From assembly GCA_013398955.1 (NCBI GenBank), contig VWPU01011666.1:68481-132480 (forward strand): a stretch of DNA of 64,000 bases. Reading direction: 5' to 3'. Below the pieces are notes generated by a model. It ran no database searches, had not been told where the DNA came from, and worked only from the letters and a program-made list of their open reading frames with translations. This document shows positions 39,046 to 50,692 of the stretch, one piece after another (positions within the stretch are counted from its first letter, which is position 1; each line of letters starts with the position of its first letter). Origin of the DNA: Callaeas wilsoni (taxonomy: Eukaryota; Chordata; Aves; Passeriformes; Callaeidae). The position numbers were made by a program, and so were the translations under genes.

Positions 39046-40423
39046 CTGAAGAAACCAGCAGGCAAGGGGAGAGCAGCCTCCTGTCTTTGCCCTGTGTGAC
39101 TTAAATGTAAGTCAGCACCCCTGAGCCATTCCCCAATTCCAACTCTGGGCACAGACACTGCAGATGTTGTCAGAGCAGAAAAGACAAAGCTGCTGCATCC
39201 CAAAAAAACCAGCACACCCACCAGCTTGCTGGTCACCTCCCCTGGTGCCCAATGCTGAGCACCCTGCTGGTCAGCCATCTCAAGGGGGAAGGTCTGAAAA
39301 ACTGGGACCACCCTCAAGAAAGACCCTGACCCAATCCATATGCATCCCTGGTGCTCTCTTGTCTTCTGAGGAAGGGCTCCATATGGAGAGGGCAACCCCT
39401 GCATCCCCCACCTCGGCAAAGGGGAGACATCCTGCCTGAGAGGCAGCAGCATGGAGGATCTGGGACAAGGGCTGAAACTGCTTTGGCCATGCCAAAGGTT
39501 CTCACTCTTAACATCCATCTTTCCTGTCATGACGAGCTATGTAGCTGCTTAAACAGTAAGAAATTTGCATCTTCCTGAGGAGGCTTACAGAAGAGTCACT
39601 TCCAAGCATGGGGAGAAACTATTTGCTTGATAATTTCCCTCAAAGGAGTGAAAGCAGAAAGAAAACTTGCTAGGAGTTGTCAAGTTGGCCTTACAGTGTT
39701 GAGAAAATTGTACAGAGTGGATAAGATGAAGGCCCCAAAAACCAAAGCCATCAAGCTTATACCTGAGACTGACTGAAAGGGGGAGACCACTGGTAACGAT
39801 AACAGAACAGAAAAAGGGCAAAATCATCCAAATAAAAAAAAATTTAAAAGGAAAAAAGTGCTTTATAGGAGCAGCATGTATGTTTACAAGCAGAGCAAGG
39901 CTGCCTTTATCAAAGGCAAAACAAAGCAGTAACTCAAATACAAGACGGTAATAACTTATCTAAGTTCCGCGTGCCAAAAGGGACCCAGAACCCTCTATTG
40001 CTCCTTTCATCTTATACTGGAAAAATAAGAAACTATGTTGAAAATAAAACCCCATGTAACAATCCAGAGCATTAGGGAAGATCAGTGTTTCCTATCAGAG
40101 ACAAGTGTGAAGCACTGTAGCCAGGTGATTTCTTGCTTTATAAATACGTTGAGATTTAGCTAACAGAGGGTTGAAATGCACCATTCTTTGAAGAAGCCAT
40201 TTCTATTCCATTAACTTCCCAAATACCAAGGAGGTATTAATTATGCACACAAGCCCATTGCTTGATTCTGGATTTTGTGTAAGCAGAGATCTCTACTTAC
40301 ACATAGATGAGGACTCACACCACTGCAGTGGGCACAGAAACAGATCCCTTTGCACCACTCAGTCTCTGCAGCAAGTCAAGTCCTCACAGGAGCATTCTGG
40401 ACTGAGATAAATTAATTATTTAT

Positions 40424-40465
40424 TAATAATTATAATAAGGCAGCTAATAATTATTATAAGGCAGC
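40424..40465 (+). repeat. 21-bp tandem duplication
   Basis: Two adjacent 21-bp units (40424-40444 and 40445-40465) differ at one position. Each is an AT-rich TAATAATTAT stretch ending in AAGGCAGC. Confidence 0.85.
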
Positions 40466-43400
40466 TAACCTCTGCTGAGGCTTCATTTGCTTCTTACAAA
40501 CCTGTGTGACCTTTCATATGTTATGATGGGCAAATCTTCCAGTATTTCTTTCTGTCCTTGTTAACACTGACAAGTTGCGGAACTTGGCAATGAGGAAACG
40601 AGCATTCAAGCAGTGATCAAGCCCAAAGACATCCAGAGTGCCAAGATCTTCAAAGCTATATCAGGTACACAAGAAATCAAGCGTGAGTGTGAAATATCAA
40701 AGGTGTCTTACTTCCAGTAAAGGACAGGAAGACTTGGGTTTCCAATTTTATACTGGGGGAAGGGGAACAAAGGAGAGAATATAAAGCTGTGACTCCAGTG
40801 CAGGAATTTTACCTGTCAGCAATAAAACCATCTTTAATCTGAAGCAATACAAATACAGATTCACAGGTATTAGTGCACACCATACAAAGAGAAAGAGAGA
40901 GTGACTTGCAATCATTTCAGTGTAAGATAACACATCGTTCTAAGTTGTTACCACATCACGTAGCACCAATACAGAACAATTAGCCACTGCCTTGTCATCA
41001 CTCAGAACAAAGTTTAAAGCTAAATTTGTTATGTGTTTAAGGAGAGAAGACAAGCAGGATTAAAAACTTTATCCATACCATTTGTTCTATCAAAGATTAA
41101 GCTCTCTAGGAAATTTCTGTATACCTCTAAATTTATGTTAAAACTTATGGATCAGTGTCCCAAGTCAAAATTTATCTTTCCTCAGCTACACACCTCCGAT
41201 CTTAGAAGGTGAAAGACACTTTTGTTTGTACATCAGTAGCAAAAGACTAAAAAAGGGAAACACAGGCTTATTGCTCAATGGAGTGGAGGATTTGATGGCA
41301 TAGAGACAGAAGAGCCAATGCACCCAATGCCCTCTTTGTCTCAGACTCCACCAGCAACACCTCCCTGACCTCTGTGCTTGGAAGCAAGGTTCAAGGAGGA
41401 CATACACTACCAGGAAAAAAACCAGATTGAGTTAGGGATGACTTGAGAGAACTCATCCTATACCAGGACATGGGACCAGACATGTTGTGTCTGAGGGTGC
41501 TGAGAGAGATGGTCTATGTCACTGTGATTTGTCACTCAGGTAAAGAGTCCCCCTGACAGCTAGAAAAAGATAAAAGTCACACCCATCTCTAAAACAGCCA
41601 AAACAAAAGAATACAGCAGAAACTCTTATCTATGCTACAGCTGAAAAAGTCACAGCCTACACCCCTATTTTCGGCATCCTGCTGCAACTAAGATTGCCAC
41701 AAACTGCACTCATTCAGCTTCACTGGAAGTCGACCCGCAAAAGCTACATCCACCAAGCCACAGACATGAGGGCAAGATGCCAACAATGGAGCAATCAGGA
41801 AAAAGGAAATCCCTTGCATCACAAAATTCATCTGTCTGAAACCATCTGGAAATTGACTCTTCAGGATATAAAGTTCACAGCATACTTTCTAAAGAAATGC
41901 AAGCAAAAAAGTTTCCTGGGCTTTGACCCAGAATAGACTCGAACATCCTTGTCTGGTTCTATATAGTTCAGAGGAAGATTTAAGTGAGAGGTAAAAATTT
42001 TCCATGCTGAGACAGGCAGCCCCTTCCTCACCCTTCTCCAACTAGTGCCACTTAATCTTCTCATTTCTAAAAGAATGAAATCCTGTTTTTACACATCTCT
42101 GGGGTGACATGGTACAGAATAGAACTCCGTGAATCCAAAAATCAGGGAGAAAGATACAACAGTCGCTCCCTTCAAATTAAACATTTGGAGGAATCCTGTG
42201 AGCAACTTATCAGTCACCACGCAGTCCGGAAGACTGTCTGCCTGAAAGATCCTTGTTGGCATTTTGCAACTTCTAACGTTTTTTTAGCATGAAAGACATG
42301 GAGGATTCAGGGTGCAAGACTGATGATGTTAGTCAAGCCCCACAGAATCCTAACAGTCTTTTCCCACAGATTTTGGGAATTGGTAAAGGAAATTTATTTC
42401 CACCAGGAAAGAAATCCCTGCATTAATGAGTCCATTAGATTTAGTATAAGAATAAAGTCACTGGTTCTATTACTTCTGCTCACAAGCCCAACACAAATAT
42501 AGCATGGAATTGATAGTCACTCCCTTGTTCTTCCCATGTGAAACAGTCTTTATCAGTCCTCATAGGGACCAGAAAAGAAAAAATATGCATTAATTTTGTA
42601 GGAAGTGGCTTGATATTTTTCTTAAGAAAGACATCATTTGTTGATGGCAGTCCATCACAATAACTGCTACTGTGAAACTTAAGAGGGGGGGAAAAAGTAA
42701 AAAAGTACACTTAAAAATGAAACCATACTTTAGACTAAAGAAAAGAGAGTCAACATAATGTGCTTTAACCAGCAGGCCTCACGAAGTGCCTGAGAGTAAA
42801 CAGGACAGACTAGTCAGGTAACTTGTAGGGTAGGGGTTAAAAAAATTGCATCAAGAATTTCCTAACCACCAGTTATTCGTCCAGAGAAGATCAGCCTGGT
42901 TACTGTCAAGTCACAAACATTCCAACTCACACTCCTCTGGCAGTAGATGCTACCTAAAGGTCTTAAAGAGTAGTTCAGTTTCCAGGCTTACAGGGACTGC
43001 CTCTGTCACGTTTTAAGATATTCCACCACACGCTGTGATCAAGTCCTACCCAAGAGACTTGCAGCTTTTCCCAAAAAGCTGTGGAATTTAAATTCTGTCT
43101 CTGCCATAACTTTAGGGGGAAAAGGTTGGTGATAATGTTCTTTCTCCCTCAACCGTTTTCTAGTCTTCTAAACTCTTTTTTTTTCTTTTTTTTCTCTTGA
43201 AATGTTACTGCTGCAAAAGGAACAAGAGAATATGGAAAAATGTTTAATTCAAAGTATTTTTCATTGCCCATGAAAATAAAAAAAAAAAGAGAATAGAAAT
43301 TTTCAAGAAGAGAATATTCAACAGGGGGATATTTGGAGGTGTTCAGTCTGTCTTGAATTTTAAGTAGCTCTCTAACAGTGTATTTTAGAGTTAGGTAGTC

Positions 43401-46400
43401 TTCAAGAACAGTTAAATAAATGCAGACAAAGTCCAAGGGGGTGCCCACAAATGATCATTGTTTGGTGTCTCTGGAAACAATATCCAGTATATCTGGGGAA
43501 TTAATGTAACTTTTGGGCAATCAAAAATAATTCACCTAGTTTTGTCTCTTTGACATGCTGTTGTTTGTTCGGTCCTTCAAGCTCTCTTCATTGCAGTTTT
43601 GATTCTGGGTCAAGGAACTCATCGGCTCAAAATGAGTTCCTCTTTTACACAATTTGTCAGCTGTGGCTTGGACAGGAATGGGCTCACAGATCCACCATGG
43701 TCACAAACTGGCAAAGACAGCAACCGTGGACCACCCCACAGCACACTGGCAGCTGCAGTGGGCTCCGAGGTCTTCGGATGCAAAGGGCAGAGAGCTAAGG
43801 GCTCACCATTCTTACAGGGGGCAAAGGATATTAAAAAACCTCTCCAAGCTCACAGAGTAGTACAAGAGCATGTCCACTTGCAGAATGCCACACATCTTTT
43901 CCTGCCAGGTGTGTTGAGTTGACAGCACTCTGTAACAATCCAGCCTGATGAGCGCACACCAGATGAACAGCCCGTCCTATCACCACGTGCTATTGTTCAC
44001 ACACAGGACTTCTTCCTCGCTCCGTTTAAATACACAACATGGGAACTCTTGACGCAAACAGCCTTTGTTCCTTCGTCACAACATTTGCAACATTAACTCA
44101 TTAACTGTAAATATGCGAAGTGCAGCTCGTAACATTGTTTCCCTTAGATCCCTACACCGCTTTCAAATCTGTGTTTTATTTGAATGGCTTTTTACCAGCG
44201 GCTCCCAAATTAAGCAAGGAAACAAGTCCAACACATTCAAGGTCACTGTTCTCATGTCCAATTACACTGATGGTTATAACTGTTGCGGTTTTCCACCTCG
44301 CAAGGGCAGGAAACTAAAGGTCTTCTGGGTAATCAAATGCACATGTAGAAACAATAAAATACACCCATAAAATGATGAGTGCCAAGCTTATTAATGCAGA
44401 CAGCCTTGCCAGAAATGGCAGCTAGCTCTAAGTGTTCTTAGACACCTTTTGCCTCTTTTTTGTTTGTTTCTTTTTGGTAGCTTTGCTTTGCTTTTTGGTG
44501 GGCTTTTTTAAGTGCTCCAGGGGTGCAAACAATCAGTCTTCCTAGAAGCCACTGCAGCAAAAAGCAAAAAAAAAAGACATCTAAAATTATTTTCAATGTG
44601 TGACTGCTATCTGTATTCTTCACTCATTCCTGGAATATTGTGTTTAACATAACAACAGGTGAACAATGAAGGCTACTATTTGTCATCATTTCTGCCTAAC
44701 ACTTGTTAAACAAAAGGTTTATTCTGAACAATAGGTGGGCCAAACCAAGCAGAGAAATGCAGAGCATCTTTGAAGGACAGTTTACCCATTTCTCACGTAG
44801 CTGATTGCCCAAAACACCATCTCATTGTTGCTGTCATTTGAAAAGACACTTACAAATTATGATAAATTATTATGATAAAGATATGCTCTCCTTTGAGGAA
44901 CTCAGGAGCCTAAGAAAAGAAACAACTGCAAGAAAGAGGGAGATGGGGGGATTGCAAAGAAAGACCATGCTATTTGCTAGAGATTGGTGGGATTTGTGTG
45001 TCATCAGGTCCTCCTCCAGGCATCACAGAGCAAAATATATAACAAAGGACTTGAACACTAAAGTAGCCTTGGGAAGAAAACATTTAACATTCCACTTGTC
45101 TCAAGAGGAATTGACTATCTGTGCCTTCCTCTCAAAAATATTCCAAATATATTTTTAAAAAAAAACCCTAGAAAAAGTCTTTCCATAGTTTTTCATCTTC
45201 TTTGAGGATTGAGTTTTGTTGGTCTATTTTTTTTGTTCGTGATCTGAAAGATACTAGAATTGAACTTGAATGCATACCCAAAGCTCTTCAAAGAGATGAG
45301 CACAAGTATGTACAACTTAACTAAGGATGATTTTCAATTGTTGAACAATTTTCCTTTGGCTTTTCAACCGTTAGCATGCATTTAGTGTTGCTTGTTTCAT
45401 TAATACGAGGAAAAGTTCACAATTGCTTAAATTGAGCAGACTGTTCTAGAAGGTCTCATCACAAGACGAAGGCTGCTAGAATTTCGACTTGCTCTCCCTT
45501 TTCTCTCCCAATGTACCCTCCCCTAAAAGAAAAATGGATGCTGAAAATAGAAGACAAAAGGTAGGCAAAACATGATTTAGCTTCTCTGGCTCTAGTTTTA
45601 TGTTATTCTAGAAAAATAAGTTTTTTAAAAATCCAACATTTTGAGTAAGTTTTCACCATCAGCAAGACTGTCTTTACAAGAGCCTCAACAGAGTGTTCTG
45701 GTTCTAAGTACCTGAAGAATACCAAACCACAGCCACTCAGCCTAGATTATTTCAATGCAGGTTTTCTTCCTCCCTCCAATTTAGTCACCTCAGCTACGGT
45801 ACACTCTGAAATTAGATTTAAATACAATTGTTTCCCATCATCCCAAACAAATGGGAAAAATAAATTATACCTGAAGATTATGCAATGACAAGTAACCTTC
45901 AAGGTTTTAACTGTCAAGATTTAAGTTAACAACATTAATGATTTCAGTCTCAGTGCAGCTTGGCAAGAAAAATCACTATGTGGCAAAATCAGAACATTTA
46001 AGATATTTAGTATATGCACTAGAGAAGCCATTAATAACTACACATTTTGTTACTTTCCTTTACTAGCTTTAATGCTGAGCAGTGAATACTAAGGTGAGGA
46101 TTTTAGGGGTTTGCCTTGTTTTATGCTTCTTTTTTTTTTTTCTTTCATATTTCGGCTTTGTTTAAGTTGTTCAGATTCCTAAGTGCATGGATATCTTTAT
46201 AGGCAGCAGAACTGTGTTGTCTAAGCAGCAATAAAAGTGTCACCCACAATTCATAAAAATCAATTAAAAAAACCTGTCCAGTACACACAATGTATAATTT
46301 ATATTCTAGATACAAAGGTACAACTACTACTTTAAGTTCATTTGCTATCACCACCTGAAGATTTGCTGACCTAAAAGCACACCAAAAACCAAACCCCTGG

Positions 46401-46740
46401 CCATTCTTTGCATCAGGCACCACAAAGGATCTGATCTTTGCCTCAGCTGATGCATTCTCAAGTAAAAAAATTGGAAAATATCCCTGATTTTATAGTATTT
46501 CATGTACATATTGAGTTCCAAACCCATTTTTAGTTTGACCCAGAAGGAAACACATTGCTTTCTCTGTTTCTGGGCACTTTCTTTCAAACAAAGCAAAGAC
46601 TAGGTTCACACAGGGACTCAGACACTGTTTACACACAGGAGGAGCTAAGCCACAGTGATGCAGGCAGCACATTTAAGCTTAGGATGCTTTGTGTAATGGG
46701 AGGTGATGATCAACCTAATTAAGAGTTCCACTGCAATTTC

Positions 46741-46754
46741 ATGCATATGCAAAT
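46741..46754 (+). promoter_or_regulatory. POU octamer inside a MORE-like site
   Basis: The sequence ATGCATATGCAAAT contains the exact octamer ATGCAAAT (46747-46754). Its first 12 bases differ by one base from the palindromic MORE element ATGCATATGCAT, bound by POU-factor dimers. Flanking DNA is AT-rich intron 1. Motif evidence only. Confidence 0.35.
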
Positions 46755-48149
46755 CTATCTGCCAGGTAGCACAGAAATTTACAGCACTGAATTCAAGCTG
46801 AATTAAGAAAAACCTCTGCCAGCCAGCAAAAAGTTAGCCACGTGCCATGCTGAGCACACAGGACACACACAATGCCCAGTCACCAGCAAATAAATAAACA
46901 GTCAATGTACTATAGGGGCAGGGATGTTTTAAAGGGAGAGAATGTACAGGCAAAAATTAATGATGGGTTCTGGGCTTCTTTAAGGTCAACCTTGGCAGAA
47001 TATTTTTCTTGGAGGAGGAGTTAGTTTGATTTTTGAGGCCTCTTATTTACTGAAACTTTAGACTTACCAGACAGATGGTTCCTGCCAGCTGCCTGAAAAC
47101 CACATAGTAATAGATTCATAAAAGCCTTCTTCACACACCTGAAATCACAGCTTTTAAATGGCTCAGGAGCTAGAGGATTATAAAAGAATGCAGACAGCAG
47201 TCTTTAGGTATGGTAGCCCCATTCAGCAAACACCAAGGAGGCTTTCCAAGCTTTTACACCCCTGCCTCAGCCTCTAATCTCACACTAGAGACCTTCTATG
47301 CTGTGGAAACACGTAAAAGGATGGTAAAGGAAGAACAATAAACAAGTGCTTCCCAGTGTGTTACTGCAGTTATCTGGCCAACAATGTTTTGAGAGCTTGG
47401 AGTGCTCTTCATTAATAACCTACCTGTTGAGTTAATTTCACCACCACACTGGTAAATCATCTGTTTAACTTCACTGCTTTAGCTGGTACTACACAAACCT
47501 CTGCCCCTTCTTCACTCTGTATTTCTCCTCAGCCTTCCATCTCCTCCTGTTTCTTCTAACAATCAGAGCAAATGTGCACTTGTCAGGCCCTTGACTCACA
47601 GGTCAAGATGATGAAAAACAAATGAGAGTGCATCTCATCAGAGAATAAAGTATGCTTAAGTACTCTCTGAATGAATACTTACACAGCAATTTTTATTAGT
47701 CTTTTTTTTAATACTCAGCACTTCAAATGTTGTATTACACTGAAATCAGCAAGACTTCCACCTACAGAGAAGAATTAAAACTGAAATACAAGTTAACACA
47801 AAAACGAAAAAAATCTGTGAAAGTAAAGCAGATTGTCCTGCATAACTCCCTGGAAGAGCTCAGAAACTGAGTGTCTCAGACGCCCCATCCTGGTGGCTGG
47901 GCTGCAGGGCTCCACGTTCCCCAGGACACAGGTTTCAGCTCACTGAGCTGGCCCCAAACAAGGTTCCTTTCATGACTATCCACCACTAATGACCTTTAGT
48001 TGCTTCTGACACCTTTCATTCCATGCACTGCACTCTATTTTGAAAGGATGTGTCCCAGCCTTAAAGACAGTTCTGCTTGAGGCTAGCAAAAAAAGAGCAA
48101 TTACTGTGGAGGCTGTCTCATGTTACACTTCACCAGAAGACTCCAGCAT

Positions 48150-48250
48150 GATCCCCATTATTTATTATTTGTATTGCCCTAGCACCTAACAACCTCCACC
48201 ATGTAGCAGTGTGGTTCTTTGGTAAGCACTGCACACACACACAAAAGGCA
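48150..48250. repeat. Possible ancient amniote interspersed repeat fragment
   Basis: The sequence 'ttattatttgtattgcccta' followed by 'gcacctaacaacctccacca' resembles an interspersed repeat common in turtle, crocodile and bird genomes, which reads roughly 'ttatttgtattaccgtagca' then 'cctaggagccccagtcatg'. The downstream 'aagcactgcacacacacaca' would correspond to its 'aggcgctgtacaaacacag'. The similarity is partial and recalled from memory. A (CA)6 run at 48232-48243 overlaps the end. Confidence 0.3.
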
Positions 48251-50660
48251 ACCTGACAGTAAAATTGCTTAAAAGATCAGCTCTGCTCAAAGCAGATTAC
48301 CGAACATCTAATATCATCGCAGGCCTGAAAGACTTGGTGCCTTTCAGTAGGTGCCAATGTTCACCCAATTATTCAAAACAGGTATTCATAGCTATGTGCA
48401 CCGTACCTTCTGCAGAGTTTATACTTCTTGAACTCCCAACAAGTCTCCTGGCTAACGAGGGTGAGTATGTAGATGCATTTGTATTACACACAGGGTTAAG
48501 GAGAGATTTTTCCAATCTAGAAACAGAGCATGCATTAAGCATCAAAGTTTGCTCTTCAGAACTTATTTCCACACCAGAGCTTACAAGCAATTCAAAAAGC
48601 ATTTGGTTGTCAAGCTGCTCACAATACAGAATTGCTGCACTGGTTATTTCATGGTAATTGCATAGCAGAGATCTGGCGCCTTTATTAAAAAGCCACTCCC
48701 GTTTCATGAGTAACAGGAACTGCTCACTGCAAACAAAACTGCAAATCCATTCCCTGCCTGGAATTGTGAATGCTTAGAAAGGTTTTTTTTCTTGAAAGGT
48801 AAATATTTCTCATTTCATGAGAAACATAAAAGCTAACAAATACGAGGAAACATCAAGAAAACATCGAGGTGAGAAGTGAAAAAATCCACACCTCACATCC
48901 TTCTAAGCAAAGGTGGCAGCATAGTAACACTGCCAGGATACTCTGAATTAAAAGATCTGAACTGGTGACCACTTGAAGACCAACTGATTCCAGCTCCTGC
49001 TTCTGTTTCATCACACAGAAGCAGCCAGTCAGCAATAGCTTGGCTATGCATTATGCCAGCAGGAGCGTTCCTCTCCATAAGATAACTATAGACACATCAC
49101 TAGCTCAGCATTTCACAAGCCAAGGCAGTTTCAACTATGAAATTTCTCATGCAAGAGGGGGAAAAAAAAAAAAAACAAACCCAAACACCACCAACACAAA
49201 TCCTGGCAACTGGCAACAAGGAAAAGCAGTTTCCTTCCACTTCAAGTGTGGACAGACTTTAACACAGAAAGTAAACAACTGCTGTAGCTTCTCATTGCCA
49301 CTTTTCCTAATTGAATACACAACTGCTCTCCCAAGAGTACAAAGAAGTTCAGAAACATATACAAACAAAAAAAAACCCAAAAACACTGAAGCAAAAAGAA
49401 GAATTTCTAATTAAGACAGTTGCATATACAGCAACAATAAAAATAGAGAAATTGTCCTTTCTTTGCTACTTCAACTACCAGAAGTGTGGGAGTCTGTAGG
49501 AGAGGCAGTGGTATCTATTCTCTACATGTTCATGGGGGGCACCAAAATAAGGATGCCCTTATTACCAGCTCTTTTAGGTGCCACCAGGACTGTTCTACAC
49601 ATTACTTTTGTTCCCCTTTCCCAATTTCCTTGGCAATAGACAGCTGCCAGCAAATTACCCATCAAATCAAGGGGCTTCCTTGACCATCTCAACAAAAGGA
49701 TGCAGCATTAAATGCAAACAGCCACAGTCACACTCCTAGAATTGGTTATTTCTGGACAAGTCTCATTTAAAGACTTTCAAAGCTGCTAGAGAAAGCAAGT
49801 GAATTCAGGTCTCATTCCAAGTCAGCTAGGGATATTCCAACATATCTTCCGTAGCCATGTGTGAAAACCACAGCAGAGATAGATGGGATACATCTGCTCC
49901 TTAAGGAGTAGGCCTGAGGTCAGAGAAGTAGTTTCCATTGCAGCTACTCCTGATTAACTAACTATTGTCAATCTGCTCCCCGGCAGCTGTCATAAAACAC
50001 ACATTTTTTTCATACCAGCTTCTTGTTTTAAAGTTGCAGTTCAAGAGTAATTTTCAAGCCAAAATCCAAGGAGCTTTCTTCCTACTCTTTTGTTTAAAAG
50101 TAGCTCAAATGCACTTTTAATTGCATTTAAAATGCTTGCTTGTCATTTCAAAAACCTGCACATCTACCAGTTTCTATTGATACTGCTGTAGATCCACATG
50201 GAACTTGGTGCCTGCTCAAATCCAGCAAGCTGACTTCAAAAACCAAACCTCACAAACAAAGCCATCTACGAATGTTGATGCAACTGTTCAAAGTGATTTT
50301 ATTTCTGGCCCAGTTCCCTAAAGGTGGCATGAATTTTGGCTAATAGTGTATGGCATGAATACAGGACCATTCAGTGAACATTAACTCAGAAGTTTTTCTA
50401 CTTTTAATGTAAATGCATAATCACTACTGCAACGTTTAAAAATGCAATCTAAAAGGATTAGGTAATACAGAACTTAGTTTCAACAGCAATGAAAAGTAAT
50501 TATAGCAGCATCTATACTTCTAAACCCCAACTTTCTAAAATTCAGCATCTTCGCATTGCCCTATGTGCCTCCAGTCAATCTGTTCTTAGCACTCCATTTT
50601 GCATTTCTTTACCTGTTGGATTCAGTTGTTCAGCCTGAGTTCTTCCTGAAAACAAAGGAT

Positions 50661-50692
50661 TTCTGCTGAATTTAATTTTGCATTCAGCAGAA
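50661..50692. repeat. 11-bp inverted repeat
   Basis: TTCTGCTGAAT (50661-50671) and ATTCAGCAGAA (50682-50692) are exact inverted copies separated by 10 AT-rich bases. Confidence 0.75.

Noticed and set aside
48265..48657. Overlapping open frames on both strands (130 and 112 codons)
   Set aside because: Mutual shadow frames without family similarity.
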